Shown: in pieces, positions 24,049 through 33,881 of the stretch
Numbering within the stretch: position 1 is the first letter of the stretch
Layout of the letters: the number at the start of each line of letters is the position of its first letter
Origin: Anaerococcus jeddahensis
Lineage (GTDB): Bacteria > Bacillota > Clostridia > Tissierellales > Peptoniphilaceae
Direction: 5' to 3'
Length of the DNA stretch: 64,000 nt
NCBI RefSeq assembly: GCF_001182725.1
Contig: NZ_CWHU01000003.1
Coordinates: 62,001 to 126,000, forward strand
The notes under the pieces: model-generated
Databases searched by the model: none
What the model was told of the DNA's origin: nothing
What the model saw: only the letters and a program-made list of their open reading frames with translations
Position numbers and translations under genes: made by a program

Positions 24049-24902
24049 TTATCCTACTTTATTTTTTAAAACACCAATTTTTTCAATTTCCATTTCAATT
24101 TCATCATATTTTTTCAAAAATCTAGGAGGATCAAAGACCATTCCAACTCCAGATGGAGTACCTGTTGCTATGATAGTGCCTTTTTTTAAGGTCATAGCTT
24201 CCGACAAATTTTCAATCATTTTATCCACAGATAAAATCATATATTTTGTAGAATTTTCTTGCCTTATTTCTCCATTTATTTTTGTTCTAAGCCTTAAATT
24301 ATTATAATCAAAACTTCCATCATTTAACAAAATACAAGGCCCCATTACAGACGAACCATCAAAACTTTTTCCATAGTACCATTGTTTGTATTTAGTTTGA
24401 AGTTCTCTTGCTGAAAGGTCATTAAAAATTGTAAAACCAAATATATAATTTTTAGCCTCATTCGCCTTTACATTTTTACAATCTTTCCCAATAATCACTC
24501 CAAGTTCGATTTCATAATCAAGACAATCGGTTATTTTTTCATTTAAAAGAATCTTTTCTTCATTTCCAAGAATTTTATTTGCTCCCTTAGAAAAATAAAT
24601 TGTATCAACATTTTTGGCAAAATCTTCTTTAGAAACAAGTTAAAGCTCATCTTTATGATCTAGATAATTCATCCCTATACAAATTATATCTTGTTTTGGA
24701 TATTCTATTGGACTTAAAATTTTATAAGGTCCACTCACTTCCTCCAAACTTGAAAGATCAAGCTTTAATGGGTTTATTTCTTTTTCTATTAGATCATTTA
24801 TATCAGAAAGTTGATATTTTAGATTATTTAAAATATATCTTTTTTTATTTTTTCTATCAAAATCTTTTTCTTATTTTCTATTTCAACATATAAAATTTTC
24901 AT
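24049..24902 (-). pseudogene. Fumarylacetoacetate hydrolase (FAH) family pseudogene
   Basis: The original gene started at 24902 (AGGAGTAGGT before ATG). Frame 1 reads about 24 codons to a TAA; homology continues in another frame (ILNNLKYQLSDINDLIEKE...YPKQDIICIGMNYLDHKDEL), implying a frameshift in A-rich sequence, and is then broken by an in-frame TAA after DEL. The remaining 3' part (24049-24498) is open for 149 codons with the FAH-fold core FGFTIFNDLSARELQ, SFDGSSVMGPCI and TLKKGTIIATGTPSGVG. Intact members hydrolyse or decarboxylate 2-keto acids in catabolic pathways. Two independent lesions make function unlikely. Confidence 0.85.
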
Positions 24903-24960
24903 ACCTACTCCTTTTAATTTTCCGTTTATAATCTATATCCAAGGAAATATTCATAAATTA

Positions 24961-25003
24961 AAAACTTCACAATAAATACCCATGGGATTTATCATGAAGT
25001 TTT
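24961..25003. terminator. Bidirectional terminator below the tetronate permease gene
   Basis: A long hairpin with AAAACTTCA/TGAAGTTTT outer arms, ATAAAT/TTTAT middle arms and a CCCATGGG core, with T-runs on both strands. Confidence 0.85.
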
Positions 25004-25009
25004 ATAATT

Positions 25010-26389
25010 TTAACCAAATAGTAGGTTTAAAATAACTATTGAAACAAATCCAACAGCCCAAGCAATTGTTGATATTATTGAATATCCCTTTATTTGCTCT
25101 TTGGCCTTTGTTAAACCTAGCGACCTATTTACAACCCAGAAAAATGAATCATTAAAGTATGAGAAAAATAATGATCCAACACAGGCTGATAGGGTTGCAA
25201 ACACTGGATCTACTCCCAACTCTAAAACTATAGGAGCTGAAATTGACGCTGATGTTAACATAGCAACCGTTCCTGATCCTTGTATAAATCTAATTAATGT
25301 TGATATTATAAATGGCAACAACAATGGATTTATTTTCATCTTTGAAATTGAAGTTGCTATATCAGATCCAACACCAGATTCTGTTAGAACTTTTCCTAAG
25401 GCTCCTCCACCACCTGTGACAAGAATTATTATTCCTGCAGACTGGATGCCTATTTCTAACTCTTTTATCACCTTATCTCTTGACATATTTTTAGTTAGGG
25501 TAATAATCGCTATTACTAAACCTATTCCAACAGCAACTATAGGTGTTCCCAAAAATACAAAAGCGCTTAAAATTCCTTTTATTTCAAATCCTTTTACTTT
25601 TGAAAGAGCTCCTATTATTGTATTTATTAAGATGAGTATTATAGGAACTATTATTGGTAAAAACGCTATTGTTGCTGATGGCATTTTTTCATTTTCATCT
25701 AATCTATAATCAACTATTTTAATTTCTTCTTGAATTTCTGGTCTTATCCAATCTCCATTTTCATCTGGCAATTGGTAAACCTTTTTCCCATAGTATCTAG
25801 CGTATAATAAGGTTGCTACAACCATCGGTATTGCTATTACTATACCCCACAAAATAACAGCACCTACATTTGCTCCAAAAATTCCAGCAGCTCCTACAGG
25901 TCCTGGAGTTGGTGGAACCAAGGTATGGGTTATTACAAGTCCTGATGCTAGGGCAAGTCCTAATGTAATAACTGATTTTCTTGTATTTTTTGATAGGGCC
26001 TTTGCCACTGGAAATAAAATTATAAAGCCTGAGTCACAATAAATTGGTATTGAAACTAAAAATCCTGTAATGGCCATGGCCAAATCTTCCCTACCCTTAC
26101 CAAATATTTTTATAAAGGTTAGGGCCATTCTCTTTGCAGCGTTTGAAATTTCAAAAAGCTGCCCCATCATTACCCCAAATCCAATTATTATTCCTATACT
26201 TCCAAGTGTACCTCCAAATCCATCCGTTACACTTTTTATTACTTCTTCATAAGGCATTCCGCCGGCTACTCCTATAAAAAGAGCTGAAATAATAAGAGCT
26301 AAAAATGTATGTATTTTTGTTTTTACAATAAGCCCTATTAGTAGGACAAGTCCTACTATTAAGGCTATTAATATTCTATTATCTGACAT
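25010..26389 (-). CDS. GntP-family permease of the tetronate locus
   Basis: A 459-aa membrane protein with about 12 transmembrane segments. GntP signatures include GIIIGFGVMMGQLFEISNAA, IPIYCDSGFIILFPVAKAL, THTLVPPTPGPVGAAGIFG and IRFIQGSGTVAMLTS. It is the last gene of the operon with PdxA2 and the DUF1537 kinase, which points to import of a four-carbon sugar acid such as threonate or erythronate. It is distinct from the GntP protein at 19240. TAGGT lies seven bases upstream of the ATG and the gap to pdxA2 is 10 bp. Confidence 0.9.
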   Translation of the reverse strand: MSDNRILIALIVGLVLLIGLIVKTKIHTFLALIISALFIGVAGGMPYEEVIKSVTDGFGGTLGSIGIIIGFGVMMGQLFEISNAAKRMALTFIKIFGKGREDLAMAITGFLVSIPIYCDSGFIILFPVAKALSKNTRKSVITLGLALASGLVITHTLVPPTPGPVGAAGIFGANVGAVILWGIVIAIPMVVATLLYARYYGKKVYQLPDENGDWIRPEIQEEIKIVDYRLDENEKMPSATIAFLPIIVPIILILINTIIGALSKVKGFEIKGILSAFVFLGTPIVAVGIGLVIAIITLTKNMSRDKVIKELEIGIQSAGIIILVTGGGGALGKVLTESGVGSDIATSISKMKINPLLLPFIISTLIRFIQGSGTVAMLTSASISAPIVLELGVDPVFATLSACVGSLFFSYFNDSFFWVVNRSLGLTKAKEQIKGYSIISTIAWAVGFVSIVILNLLFG

Positions 26390-26399
26390 ATTTTACCTA

Positions 26400-27392
26400 C
26401 TATCTTCTAAATTGTGGGCCATATTTTGCAGCAAGTTTCACAGCCTCTACCATGCTTACTTCTGATGCAATATTTTTTCCTGCAACATCAAAGGCTGTTC
26501 CATGGTCTACAGAAGTTCTTAAAAATGGCATTGAATTTGTAAGTGAAATTGTCTTCATAAAGTTATATGTTTTTGTAGCAATGTGTCCTTGATCGTGATA
26601 AAGTGACAAAACTGCTCCAAATTTTCCTTGAAGTCCTTGGGCAAATACAGAATCAGCTCCTACAGGTCCTACAACATCAAATCCTTTTTTCTTAGCATCT
26701 TCTATTGCTGGACTAATCTCTTCTACTTCTTCATATCCAAACAAACCATGCTCGCCTGAGTGTGGATTTAATCCAGCAACTGCAAGAGTTCCTTCAACTC
26801 CCAATCTCTTCATAGCTTCTGTACATCTTTCAATGTATTCATAAACCTTATCATATTTAACTTGATCTATTGCATCTTTTAGTGAAAGGTGTCTTGATAA
26901 GAAAAACACTCTCAGTCCTTCTACTTCAAACATTGTAAGTGGATCTTTTACTCCAGATATTTTTTCAAACATTTCTGTATGCCCTATAAATGGTATATCA
27001 GCTGCCCTTAATGATTCTTTATTGATTGGTGATGTAGCAACAGATTCTACTTCTCCATTCATAGCAAGCTCACCTGCTTTAAAAATATATTCATAAGCTG
27101 CCTTACCACAAGCTGCACTTATCTCGCCAAATTCATAATCTTCTGGCATATTTTTTAAATCTATTAAATCTATTGTTCCAAATTCATATTTTCCTTCGTT
27201 TACATGTTCAATAATATTTATTTTTAAATCAAGGCCTGTAACTTTTAAGGCTTTTTCTAAAACATTCTTATCTCCTACCAAAACTATATCAGCTTGGTCA
27301 TACAATTCTTTTACATTAAATGTTTTTGCTACTATCTCTGGTCCTATTCCTGCTGGATCTCCTAATGTTACTGCTATTCTACTTCTTTTCAT
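26400..27392 (-). CDS. pdxA2: PdxA2-type 4-phosphotetronate dehydrogenase
   Basis: A 330-aa NAD-dependent dehydrogenase of the PdxA family. The N-terminal TLGDPAGIGPEI, metal/substrate ligands in FIGHTEMFEKI and SLYHDQGHIATK, and the NPHSGEHGLFG block are present. True PdxA makes pyridoxal precursors, but PdxA2 paralogues next to DUF1537 kinases oxidatively decarboxylate 4-phospho-D-threonate or -erythronate to dihydroxyacetone phosphate. The kinase gene directly upstream (2-bp gap) and the permease support the PdxA2 role. Confidence 0.9.
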   Translation of the reverse strand: MKRSRIAVTLGDPAGIGPEIVAKTFNVKELYDQADIVLVGDKNVLEKALKVTGLDLKINIIEHVNEGKYEFGTIDLIDLKNMPEDYEFGEISAACGKAAYEYIFKAGELAMNGEVESVATSPINKESLRAADIPFIGHTEMFEKISGVKDPLTMFEVEGLRVFFLSRHLSLKDAIDQVKYDKVYEYIERCTEAMKRLGVEGTLAVAGLNPHSGEHGLFGYEEVEEISPAIEDAKKKGFDVVGPVGADSVFAQGLQGKFGAVLSLYHDQGHIATKTYNFMKTISLTNSMPFLRTSVDHGTAFDVAGKNIASEVSMVEAVKLAAKYGPQFRR

Positions 27393-27394
27393 TT

Positions 27395-28675
27395 TTATTC
27401 TCCTTTACTTAATAATCTGTCGATACATTTTACCATTATTTGGTCTGTTCCAACCATGCCACCCTTACTTACAATTTTTAAACCATCTACACATCCACCT
27501 ATAAGTCTTCCATAGGCAACTAGAGGTTCTATTTCTTCTCTTATTTCAATTCCTTGGCTGCCAAGCTCTTCTGTTACTGCTATTGTTACATCTCCTCCAG
27601 AAGTAAAGGCCCCAGATATTGCCTTGTCCTTAACTATTATTTTTTTTGCAATTTTGGCAAGTCCTCTAGAAATCATAAGAGATAGGTCATCAATACTCAT
27701 ATTTTTTTCTTCAGAGATTGATTTTAAATCAAGTCTTTTTGCAATATCATCTGGTGTTGTAGTTATTATAACTAATTTCCTTTCCTTTAACTCTTTTTCT
27801 GCAAGATTTGTTGCTCTTTCGATCTCTTCTAAAGCTAGATTTATGTCTATTAGTTTTATAGGATCTACTTCAAGTTTAAAAGAATTGAAATTTTTGTATA
27901 ATTGTTTCATTTGATTAATTGTCACATTTGTAACTGAGCCGATTACTGCTAAAGCCTTTGTACTAATGTGACTTTGCTTATAAAGAATTTTTGTTACTTC
28001 TTTTGTAAATGGACCTGGATCTACGCTAATAAAGTTTACTTTGCTTTCTATACTTGCTTTAGCAATCATTCTTATTTGCTCATTTGTTATAGCATCAAAG
28101 ATAAGAAGGTCATAGTCTTTATTTTCAATTATTAATTTTTTTATATTTTCAAGACCCTTTTCAATATCATTTATAGATATATGTTTGATTTTTCCTTCAT
28201 AATCTTTTTTAAAATTCTCGCTAACCAAGTTAGATACGGCTGATATTTTTGAATCCTTGCCTGCATCTGTATTCATCAAGGGAATTCCATCTACATACAT
28301 AAAATCGTTTACTACAATTCTTTTAGAATCTGGAAAAGATGGAACACAAATAGCCAAGCTTTTATTTCCTAAAGCATCTTGATAAGCCTTAAGTTCCGAT
28401 CCTAGGTTTCCTCTTAGGGTAGAATCTATCCTTTTAGAATATAAAATCACTTCATCTTTTTTAACTTTATTAACTTTTTCAAAAACTCTTTTATAAGCTT
28501 GAGCTGAACTCATAGCCCTAGAGTCGGTTGTAAAAGCAAATACATCAATTTCTCCACGAAGATCACTAATATCGTTTCCAGTGATACTTGCAGTTGTTAA
28601 GCCTATCCCCTTCATCAAGGCACAATTTGCATTGGCACCCGTCAAATCATCGGCTATTATCATAACCTCTTTCAT
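27395..28675 (-). CDS. Four-carbon acid sugar kinase (DUF1537, DtnK/DenK type)
   Basis: A 426-aa kinase with N-terminal sugar-binding DUF1537_N (IIADDLTGANANCALMKG, FTTDSRAM, YSKRIDSTLRGNLGSE) and C-terminal nucleotide-binding domain (AISGAFTSGGDVTIAVTEELG). The family phosphorylates D-threonate, D-erythronate or related C4 acids. It is the first structural gene after the DeoR regulator and has AAAGGAGGGATT before the ATG. Which C4 acid is used cannot be told from sequence. Confidence 0.9.
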   Translation of the reverse strand: MKEVMIIADDLTGANANCALMKGIGLTTASITGNDISDLRGEIDVFAFTTDSRAMSSAQAYKRVFEKVNKVKKDEVILYSKRIDSTLRGNLGSELKAYQDALGNKSLAICVPSFPDSKRIVVNDFMYVDGIPLMNTDAGKDSKISAVSNLVSENFKKDYEGKIKHISINDIEKGLENIKKLIIENKDYDLLIFDAITNEQIRMIAKASIESKVNFISVDPGPFTKEVTKILYKQSHISTKALAVIGSVTNVTINQMKQLYKNFNSFKLEVDPIKLIDINLALEEIERATNLAEKELKERKLVIITTTPDDIAKRLDLKSISEEKNMSIDDLSLMISRGLAKIAKKIIVKDKAISGAFTSGGDVTIAVTEELGSQGIEIREEIEPLVAYGRLIGGCVDGLKIVSKGGMVGTDQIMVKCIDRLLSKGE

Positions 28676-28693
28676 AATCCCTCCTTTGAATTT

Positions 28694-29422
28694 TTAAATG
28701 TTAGATTTAAAATCTTCAGTTATAAAATAATCAAATTCATCACACTTGTTGAAAGAATAGAAACCTGTTTTCCCAAATTTACTGCTATCTGTCATCATTA
28801 TGGATAAATTAGAATTTTCAATCATTTTTCTTTTTATCCTTCCTTTTTTTTCTGATGTTGAGTAAACAAACTTTTCATCATAGGCATCTGTGCCCATAAA
28901 ACAAATGTCTGCATGCAGTCTTGATAAGTTCTCAAGTCCATCAATAGAAGATAAGGTTCTTGTTTTTGTATCTACATATCCACCTAATAAATATGTTTTT
29001 ATATTTTCAAAATCCGATAAGATGTAGGCTATTCCTAAATCATATGTAATAACTTCTATATTTTTATATTTTTTAATATAATCAACAAGCATATAAGTTG
29101 TAGTTCCAGAATCTAAGAATATAACTATGTCATCTTCTAAAAACTTACTTGCCTTTAAGGCTATAGATTTTTTTAAATCTATATTTATGGTTTTCTTGTT
29201 ATCAACCGCAAGTTCTTTTATATTTTTTTGAATCTTAATAGCTCCACCGTGGGTTCTTTTGGCAATATTTTTTTCTTCAAGCTCTTTCAAATCTTTTCTT
29301 ATAGTTACTTCAGAAACATTAAGATCATCTGCCAAATCGGAAACATTAACCCTGTAATCTTTATTAAGTTTACTTTCGATAAATTTCAATCTTTCTTCTA
29401 AAAACATTTTATTTAATTTCAT
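28694..29422 (-). CDS. DeoR/GlpR-family transcriptional regulator
   Basis: A 242-aa regulator: N-terminal DeoR winged HTH (VNVSDLADDLNVSEVTIRKDLKELEE, then THGGA) and a C-terminal DeoRC sugar-phosphate sensor (DSGTTTYMLVDYI, GGYVDTKTRTLSS, GTDAYDEKF). It heads the tetronate operon and likely represses it, induced by a phosphorylated intermediate. The open frame reaches back to 29533 but a promoter and terminator occupy that stretch. ATG 29422 has a close GAAAGGAA; ATG 29407 is an alternative with no well-spaced site. Confidence 0.85.
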   Translation of the reverse strand: MKLNKMFLEERLKFIESKLNKDYRVNVSDLADDLNVSEVTIRKDLKELEEKNIAKRTHGGAIKIQKNIKELAVDNKKTINIDLKKSIALKASKFLEDDIVIFLDSGTTTYMLVDYIKKYKNIEVITYDLGIAYILSDFENIKTYLLGGYVDTKTRTLSSIDGLENLSRLHADICFMGTDAYDEKFVYSTSEKKGRIKRKMIENSNLSIMMTDSSKFGKTGFYSFNKCDEFDYFITEDFKSNI

Positions 29423-29442
29423 TTCCTTTCGTTTACTTTTAT

Positions 29443-29471
29443 ATAATACCACACTTAAAAATTTTTTGCAA
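29443..29471 (-). promoter_or_regulatory. Predicted promoter of the tetronate operon
   Basis: -35 TTGCAA (29471-29466), exactly 17 nt, -10 TATTAT (29448-29443). The start site would be about 15 nt before the DeoR gene, giving a very short leader. Confidence 0.65.
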
Positions 29472-29484
29472 ACATTTTTACAAA

Positions 29485-29518
29485 AAAATACCAAGCCATA
29501 CATGGCCTGGTATTTTTT
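29485..29518. terminator. Bidirectional terminator of the degV gene
   Basis: AAAATACCA-A-GCCA / TGGC-C-TGGTATTTT with a TACA-type loop; T-runs on both sides. It overlaps the degV stop codon. Confidence 0.9.
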
Positions 29519-30374
29519 AGCAATCAACAACACTTACAAGTAGAGATTTGGGTCCTAGGTGGACTCCAAAAACTGGTGGGACTGGCATTTCTTTGAATAG
29601 TTTTGCGTTTTTTATTTCGTCTTTTAATAATTCTTTTATTATTTTTATTTCTTCAAGACTGTTCCCTCCACCAATTGCTAAAATGTATTCTTTTTTATCT
29701 TGGATTTTTTCCTTAACAATTTTCGCCATTTCTTTGAAAGATTTCTTTTTACCTATTACTTTTTTGGCAATTTTAATTTCCCCATCTTTCATTGTAAAAA
29801 TCGGTGTAAATTTCATTATACTTGCTACTTTTCCAATAGATTTTGGCAATCTACCTCCTTTTACAAGGTAGTCGAGTGTATCTGCTCTTACAAATACATT
29901 TGCTTTTTTTACATCTTCTATAGCATCCTTATAAATTTCTTGGTAACTTTTACCAGCTAGTGCAGATTTTGCGGCCTTAGTAGCTATAAAATATATGGGT
30001 AGGGATGCAATTTCTGTATCAATAATATCAATACTTACATCTTTATTTTCTATGTGATTTTTTGCCAAATTCATCATATTATTCATTCCAGAAAGCGATG
30101 ATCCTATCGAAAAGCAAAGAATTTTATTATAACCTTCATTTATATACTCATTTAACATTTCCGTAAATTCTCCGACTCCAGGAATTGAAGTTGTTACTTT
30201 TCTCTCGCTTTTACCAAGTTTGCCAAAAAATTCTTCACTATCAATATCAATTTGATCTGTATAAGTTTCACCATCAATATGAATTTTAAAAGGAATAATC
30301 CCGATATTATATTTTTTCGCCTCTTTGGGACTAATCGAACTTCCCGAATCAACTATTATCTTTATTTTTTCCAT
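29517..30374 (-). CDS. DegV family fatty-acid-binding protein
   Basis: A 285-aa DegV protein. The N-terminal VDSGSSISPKEAKKYNIGIIPFKI, the TSIPGVGEFTEMLNEY segment with lipid-carboxylate-binding Thr/Ser, SIGSSLSGMNNM, and the ADTLDYLVKGGRLPKS motif are characteristic. Members bind fatty acids; several act as FakB in the FakA/FakB fatty acid kinase. No fakA is visible here. It is a single-gene unit with its own terminator. Confidence 0.9.
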   Translation of the reverse strand: MEKIKIIVDSGSSISPKEAKKYNIGIIPFKIHIDGETYTDQIDIDSEEFFGKLGKSERKVTTSIPGVGEFTEMLNEYINEGYNKILCFSIGSSLSGMNNMMNLAKNHIENKDVSIDIIDTEIASLPIYFIATKAAKSALAGKSYQEIYKDAIEDVKKANVFVRADTLDYLVKGGRLPKSIGKVASIMKFTPIFTMKDGEIKIAKKVIGKKKSFKEMAKIVKEKIQDKKEYILAIGGGNSLEEIKIIKELLKDEIKNAKLFKEMPVPPVFGVHLGPKSLLVSVVDC

Positions 30375-30401
30375 TTTTTCCTCTTTTAATTATTTTTTCT
30401 T

Positions 30402-30437
30402 AAAAAAAACAGCCTCAAAACAAAAAGTTTTGAGGCC
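30402..30437 (-). terminator. Terminator of gpmA
   Basis: Perfect 10-bp stem GCCTCAAAAC / GTTTTGAGGC, followed on the minus strand by eight T. It lies 13 bases past the gpmA stop. Confidence 0.92.
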
Positions 30438-30449
30438 TTATGTCTTTTT

Positions 30450-31139
30450 TTATAAATAATATTTTTTGATTACATTTAGATTATCATCTAATTCGTAAAC
30501 TAATGGTTGTCCTGTTGGGATTTCTAAATCCATTATGTCATCATCTGAAATTTTTTCTAAATGTTTTGCCATAGCTCTTAGAGAATTTCCGTGTGCTGCT
30601 ACTAAAACTGTTTTTCCATCAATTAAGTCTTTTGCAATATTATCTGTATAAAATGGAAGACATCTTTCGAGGGTTACTTTTAAGTTTTCTGCAACTGGAA
30701 TTATATCTTGTGGATATTCTTTAAACCTATCCTCGCTTGCTTGTGCTTTTGCTTCTTCTTCAGATAGAGCTGGTGGAAGTGTATCGTATGATCTTCTCCA
30801 AATATGAACTTGTTCATCTCCATATTTTTCTGCTGTTTCTTTTTTATTTAATCCTTGAAGTGCTCCATAGTGACGTTCGTTTAATCTCCAAGATTTTACA
30901 ACTGGAACATACATTTGGTCAGAATATTCAAGGGCAAAGTTACAAGTTTTAATTGCTCTTTTTAAAATTGAAGTATAAGCAATATCGAATTTTATTCCTG
31001 CATCTTTTATTTTTCTTCCAGCTTCTTTTGCCTCTTCAACTCCCTTGTCTGATAAATCTACATCTACCCACCCTGTAAATTTATTGGCAAGATTCCATTC
31101 ACTTTGTCCATGTCTTACGAAAACTAATTTTTTTGTCAT
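30450..31139 (-). CDS. gpmA: 2,3-bisphosphoglycerate-dependent phosphoglycerate mutase
   Basis: A 229-aa glycolytic mutase interconverting 3- and 2-phosphoglycerate. The phospho-acceptor histidine lies in VRHGQSEWN (H10), with [20 protein letters not shown] and AAHGNSLRA completing the active site. It follows mreB with a TAATG overlap and could act on the 2-phosphoglycerate made by the glycerate kinase at 16237. Confidence 0.96.
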   Translation of the reverse strand: MTKKLVFVRHGQSEWNLANKFTGWVDVDLSDKGVEEAKEAGRKIKDAGIKFDIAYTSILKRAIKTCNFALEYSDQMYVPVVKSWRLNERHYGALQGLNKKETAEKYGDEQVHIWRRSYDTLPPALSEEEAKAQASEDRFKEYPQDIIPVAENLKVTLERCLPFYTDNIAKDLIDGKTVLVAAHGNSLRAMAKHLEKISDDDIMDLEIPTGQPLVYELDDNLNVIKKYYL

Positions 31140-32188
31140 TATCTTCTCCTCATTTTTTCCTTTTTTTCAAGTTGCTTTTGCTTGGCTTTCATTGACTCAT
31201 TTTTTTCTTCATCAATATTGTCAATCCAGGTAAGGGCGCTTGCTGTTCCCTTGATTACACATTCTCTTGGATCTTCTGCAATTTTTGCATCAATTTGAAG
31301 TCTTTCATTGATTCTTTTTGCAAGACCCAATGTTAAGGCTCCGCCTCCTGTTAAAAATATACCCCTTTCGTACAAATCTGCAGCTAATTCTGGTGGAGTT
31401 TGCTCTAAAACATTTTTTACTCCATTTATAATTTTATCAATTGATGGGAGTAAACATGAATAAATTTCTCCAACTGGAAGATATATTTTTGAAGGAAGAC
31501 CGTCATCCATAAGTCTTCCAACAACTTCTATTGAATCTGTGTAGTCAGCTTCTTGGGCTTTTATTTTTATCATCTCAGCACTAGCATCGCCGATTAGCAT
31601 CCTGTATCTTTTTCTTATATGATCTTTTATATCACTATCGAAAGTATCTCCAGAAATTTCTATTGAATCGCTTGTTACAATTTGTCCCATAGAAACTACG
31701 GCAATATCTGAAGTTCCTCCTCCAATATCTATAACCATATTTCCTTTTTCATCTGTAATATCTATATCAGCTCCGATCGCTGCTGCAAGAGGCTCATCAA
31801 TCAAATAAACTCTGTGAGCTCCTGCATTTTCTGCAGCTTGAAGGACTGCTCTTTTTTCAATTTGAGTAGCCTTACTTGGAACACAAATCAAAAGATCTGG
31901 TTTGAACAAGGACCTATTTAAGGATTTTTTTAAAAAATATTTTAGCATTTCTTCTGTTGCATTAAAATCTGCAATAACTCCATCTTTTAAAGGCTTTAAG
32001 GCGATTACATTTCCTGGAGTTCTTCCCAAAATTTTCTTTGCATCTTTTCCAACCGAAAGAATTTTTCCAGTAAGAGTGTCTTTGGCTATAACTGAAGGTT
32101 CTTCTAGGCAAATCCCCTTATCCTCTACAAAAACTAGGACTGAGGCTGTTCCCAAATCTATTGCGACACTTTTTCTAAACCTTGACAT
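31139..32188 (-). CDS. mreB: Rod-shape/cell-wall actin homologue MreB
   Basis: A 349-aa bacterial actin. Phosphate-1 loop [12 protein letters not shown], connector [21 protein letters not shown]-type segment ([15 protein letters not shown]), [11 protein letters not shown], phosphate-2 [14 protein letters not shown] and adenosine motif [11 protein letters not shown] are all present. It guides cell-wall synthesis at the membrane. mreC and mreD are not adjacent; it sits between metK and gpmA, and a C-terminal lysine/arginine-rich tail ([17 protein letters not shown]) extends beyond the usual end. MreB and Mbl cannot be separated from sequence alone. Confidence 0.93.
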   Translation of the reverse strand: MSRFRKSVAIDLGTASVLVFVEDKGICLEEPSVIAKDTLTGKILSVGKDAKKILGRTPGNVIALKPLKDGVIADFNATEEMLKYFLKKSLNRSLFKPDLLICVPSKATQIEKRAVLQAAENAGAHRVYLIDEPLAAAIGADIDITDEKGNMVIDIGGGTSDIAVVSMGQIVTSDSIEISGDTFDSDIKDHIRKRYRMLIGDASAEMIKIKAQEADYTDSIEVVGRLMDDGLPSKIYLPVGEIYSCLLPSIDKIINGVKNVLEQTPPELAADLYERGIFLTGGGALTLGLAKRINERLQIDAKIAEDPRECVIKGTASALTWIDNIDEEKNESMKAKQKQLEKKEKMRRR

Positions 32189-32196
32189 GGTCTCTC

Positions 32197-33366
32197 CTAT
32201 TTATTTTTCAATTTATCAACTTGGTCTAATTTTTCCCAAGTAAAATCTTCATCATTTCTTCCAAAGTGTCCATAAGCTGCAGTTTTTTTGAAAATTGGCC
32301 TTTGTAAGTCTAATTTATCAATTATTGCTTGAGGTCTAAAATCAAAAACTTCTTTTACAATTTCTGCAAGTTTTTCATCTTCATATTTTCCACTTCCAAA
32401 ACTATCTACATAAATTGATAGAGGTTTTGCAACTCCGATTGCATAAGCTACTCCAATTTCACATTTTTTACAAAGACCTGCTGCAACCATATTTTTTGCT
32501 GCATATCTTGCCATGTAAGCTGCAGACCTATCAACTTTTGTAGCATCTTTTCCAGAAAATGCTCCACCACCAGATTTTGAATATCCACCATAAGAGTCTA
32601 CGATTATTTTTCTTCCTGTAAGGCCTGAGTCACCTTTTGGTCCACCAACTACAAATTTTCCTGTTGGATTTATATAAAATTTAGTATCATCGTCGATGTA
32701 TTTTGTATCAATAACTTCTTTTATAACTTTTTCGATTACATCTTTTTTGATTTGTTCAAGACTTACATCTTCTGAGTGTTGGGTTGAAATAACTACGGAA
32801 TCTACTCTTTTTAGTTCTCCATCATCATATTCAACTGTAACTTGACTTTTCCCATCTGGTCTTAAATAATCTAGAATTTTTTCTTTTCTTACATAAGTTA
32901 ATCTTTGTGCAAGTTTTTGAGCATAAACAACTGATAAAGGAAGGTATTCTTCTGTTTCATCATCTGCATAACCAAAAACCATTCCTTGGTCTCCTGCTCC
33001 GATTTTGTCGTACTTATCATTTGTAGATTTAAAATCCATTGAGTCGTTTACACCTTGGGCAATGTCAGGAGATTGTTCTATTAATGAAGTTAAAACTGCA
33101 ACGTTTTGATAATCAAATCCTAATTTTGGATCGTCATAACCAATTTCTTTTATTGTATCTCTTGCTATGCTTTCTATTGGTGCATAGGCATTTGTTGAAA
33201 TCTCTCCCACAACTAGGACAAGTCCTGTTGTGGTTATACATTCGCAAGCTACTCTTGAATTTTTATCTTGTTTTAAACATTCATCTAAAATTGCATCAGA
33301 AATTTGGTCGCAAATTTTATCAGGATGCCCTTCTGTTACTGATTCTGAAGTAAATAATTTTTTCAT
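32197..33366 (-). CDS. metK: S-adenosylmethionine synthetase
   Basis: A 389-aa enzyme making SAM from methionine and ATP. Signatures [32 protein letters not shown] and the glycine-rich [23 protein letters not shown] are present. Only 37 bp separate it from ispF, so there is no space for a SAM riboswitch; regulation must be elsewhere or absent. Confidence 0.98.
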   Translation of the reverse strand: MKKLFTSESVTEGHPDKICDQISDAILDECLKQDKNSRVACECITTTGLVLVVGEISTNAYAPIESIARDTIKEIGYDDPKLGFDYQNVAVLTSLIEQSPDIAQGVNDSMDFKSTNDKYDKIGAGDQGMVFGYADDETEEYLPLSVVYAQKLAQRLTYVRKEKILDYLRPDGKSQVTVEYDDGELKRVDSVVISTQHSEDVSLEQIKKDVIEKVIKEVIDTKYIDDDTKFYINPTGKFVVGGPKGDSGLTGRKIIVDSYGGYSKSGGGAFSGKDATKVDRSAAYMARYAAKNMVAAGLCKKCEIGVAYAIGVAKPLSIYVDSFGSGKYEDEKLAEIVKEVFDFRPQAIIDKLDLQRPIFKKTAAYGHFGRNDEDFTWEKLDQVDKLKNK

Positions 33367-33403
33367 TTTTAATCCTTCCTATAATTTAAAATATAAAATA
33401 ATT

Positions 33404-33880
33404 TTAATCTATTTTTTCTAATAAAACCACAGCTCTTGCTTCAATCCCTTCTCCTCGTCCTGTAAAAGAAAGTTTTTCTGAAGTTGAAGCCTTGATTGAT
33501 ACATTTTCTGGGTCTGTTTTTAAATGTTTTGCCAATTTTTTTTGAATTTCTTCTCTTTTTGGGGAAATTTTTGGAAACTCACAAATAACTACAGTGTCTA
33601 AATTTCCAATTTTATAGGATTTTTCTTCCATTAATTTTACAACCCTGTCGAGAAGTTTGATTGAGTAAATATCTTTAAACTCATCGTCGTTGTCTGGAAA
33701 TAAATTTCCAATATCTGGAAGGTTTAGGGCTCCCAAAATTGCATCCATTATGGCGTGAACCAAAACATCTGCATCCGAATGTCCCAAAAGTCCTTTTTCA
33801 TATTGAAATTCTACTCCACCCAAAATTAGTTTTCTATTTTCAACCAATTTGTGAACATCATATCCTATTCCAATTCTCAT
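33404..33880 (-). CDS. ispF: 2-C-methyl-D-erythritol 2,4-cyclodiphosphate synthase
   Basis: A 158-aa MEP-pathway enzyme of isoprenoid synthesis. Zn ligands lie in GYDVHKL (D8, H10) and the GHSDADVLVHAIMDAILG motif; the C-terminal SFTGRGEGIEARAVVLL is conserved. It follows ispD with a one-base gap, the common ispD-ispF arrangement downstream of the PIN/TRAM gene. Confidence 0.97.
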   Translation of the reverse strand: MRIGIGYDVHKLVENRKLILGGVEFQYEKGLLGHSDADVLVHAIMDAILGALNLPDIGNLFPDNDDEFKDIYSIKLLDRVVKLMEEKSYKIGNLDTVVICEFPKISPKREEIQKKLAKHLKTDPENVSIKASTSEKLSFTGRGEGIEARAVVLLEKID

Positions 33881-33881
33881 T

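Noticed and set aside
33367-33403. Possible SAM riboswitch before metK
   Set aside because: The gap is only 37 bp, too short.
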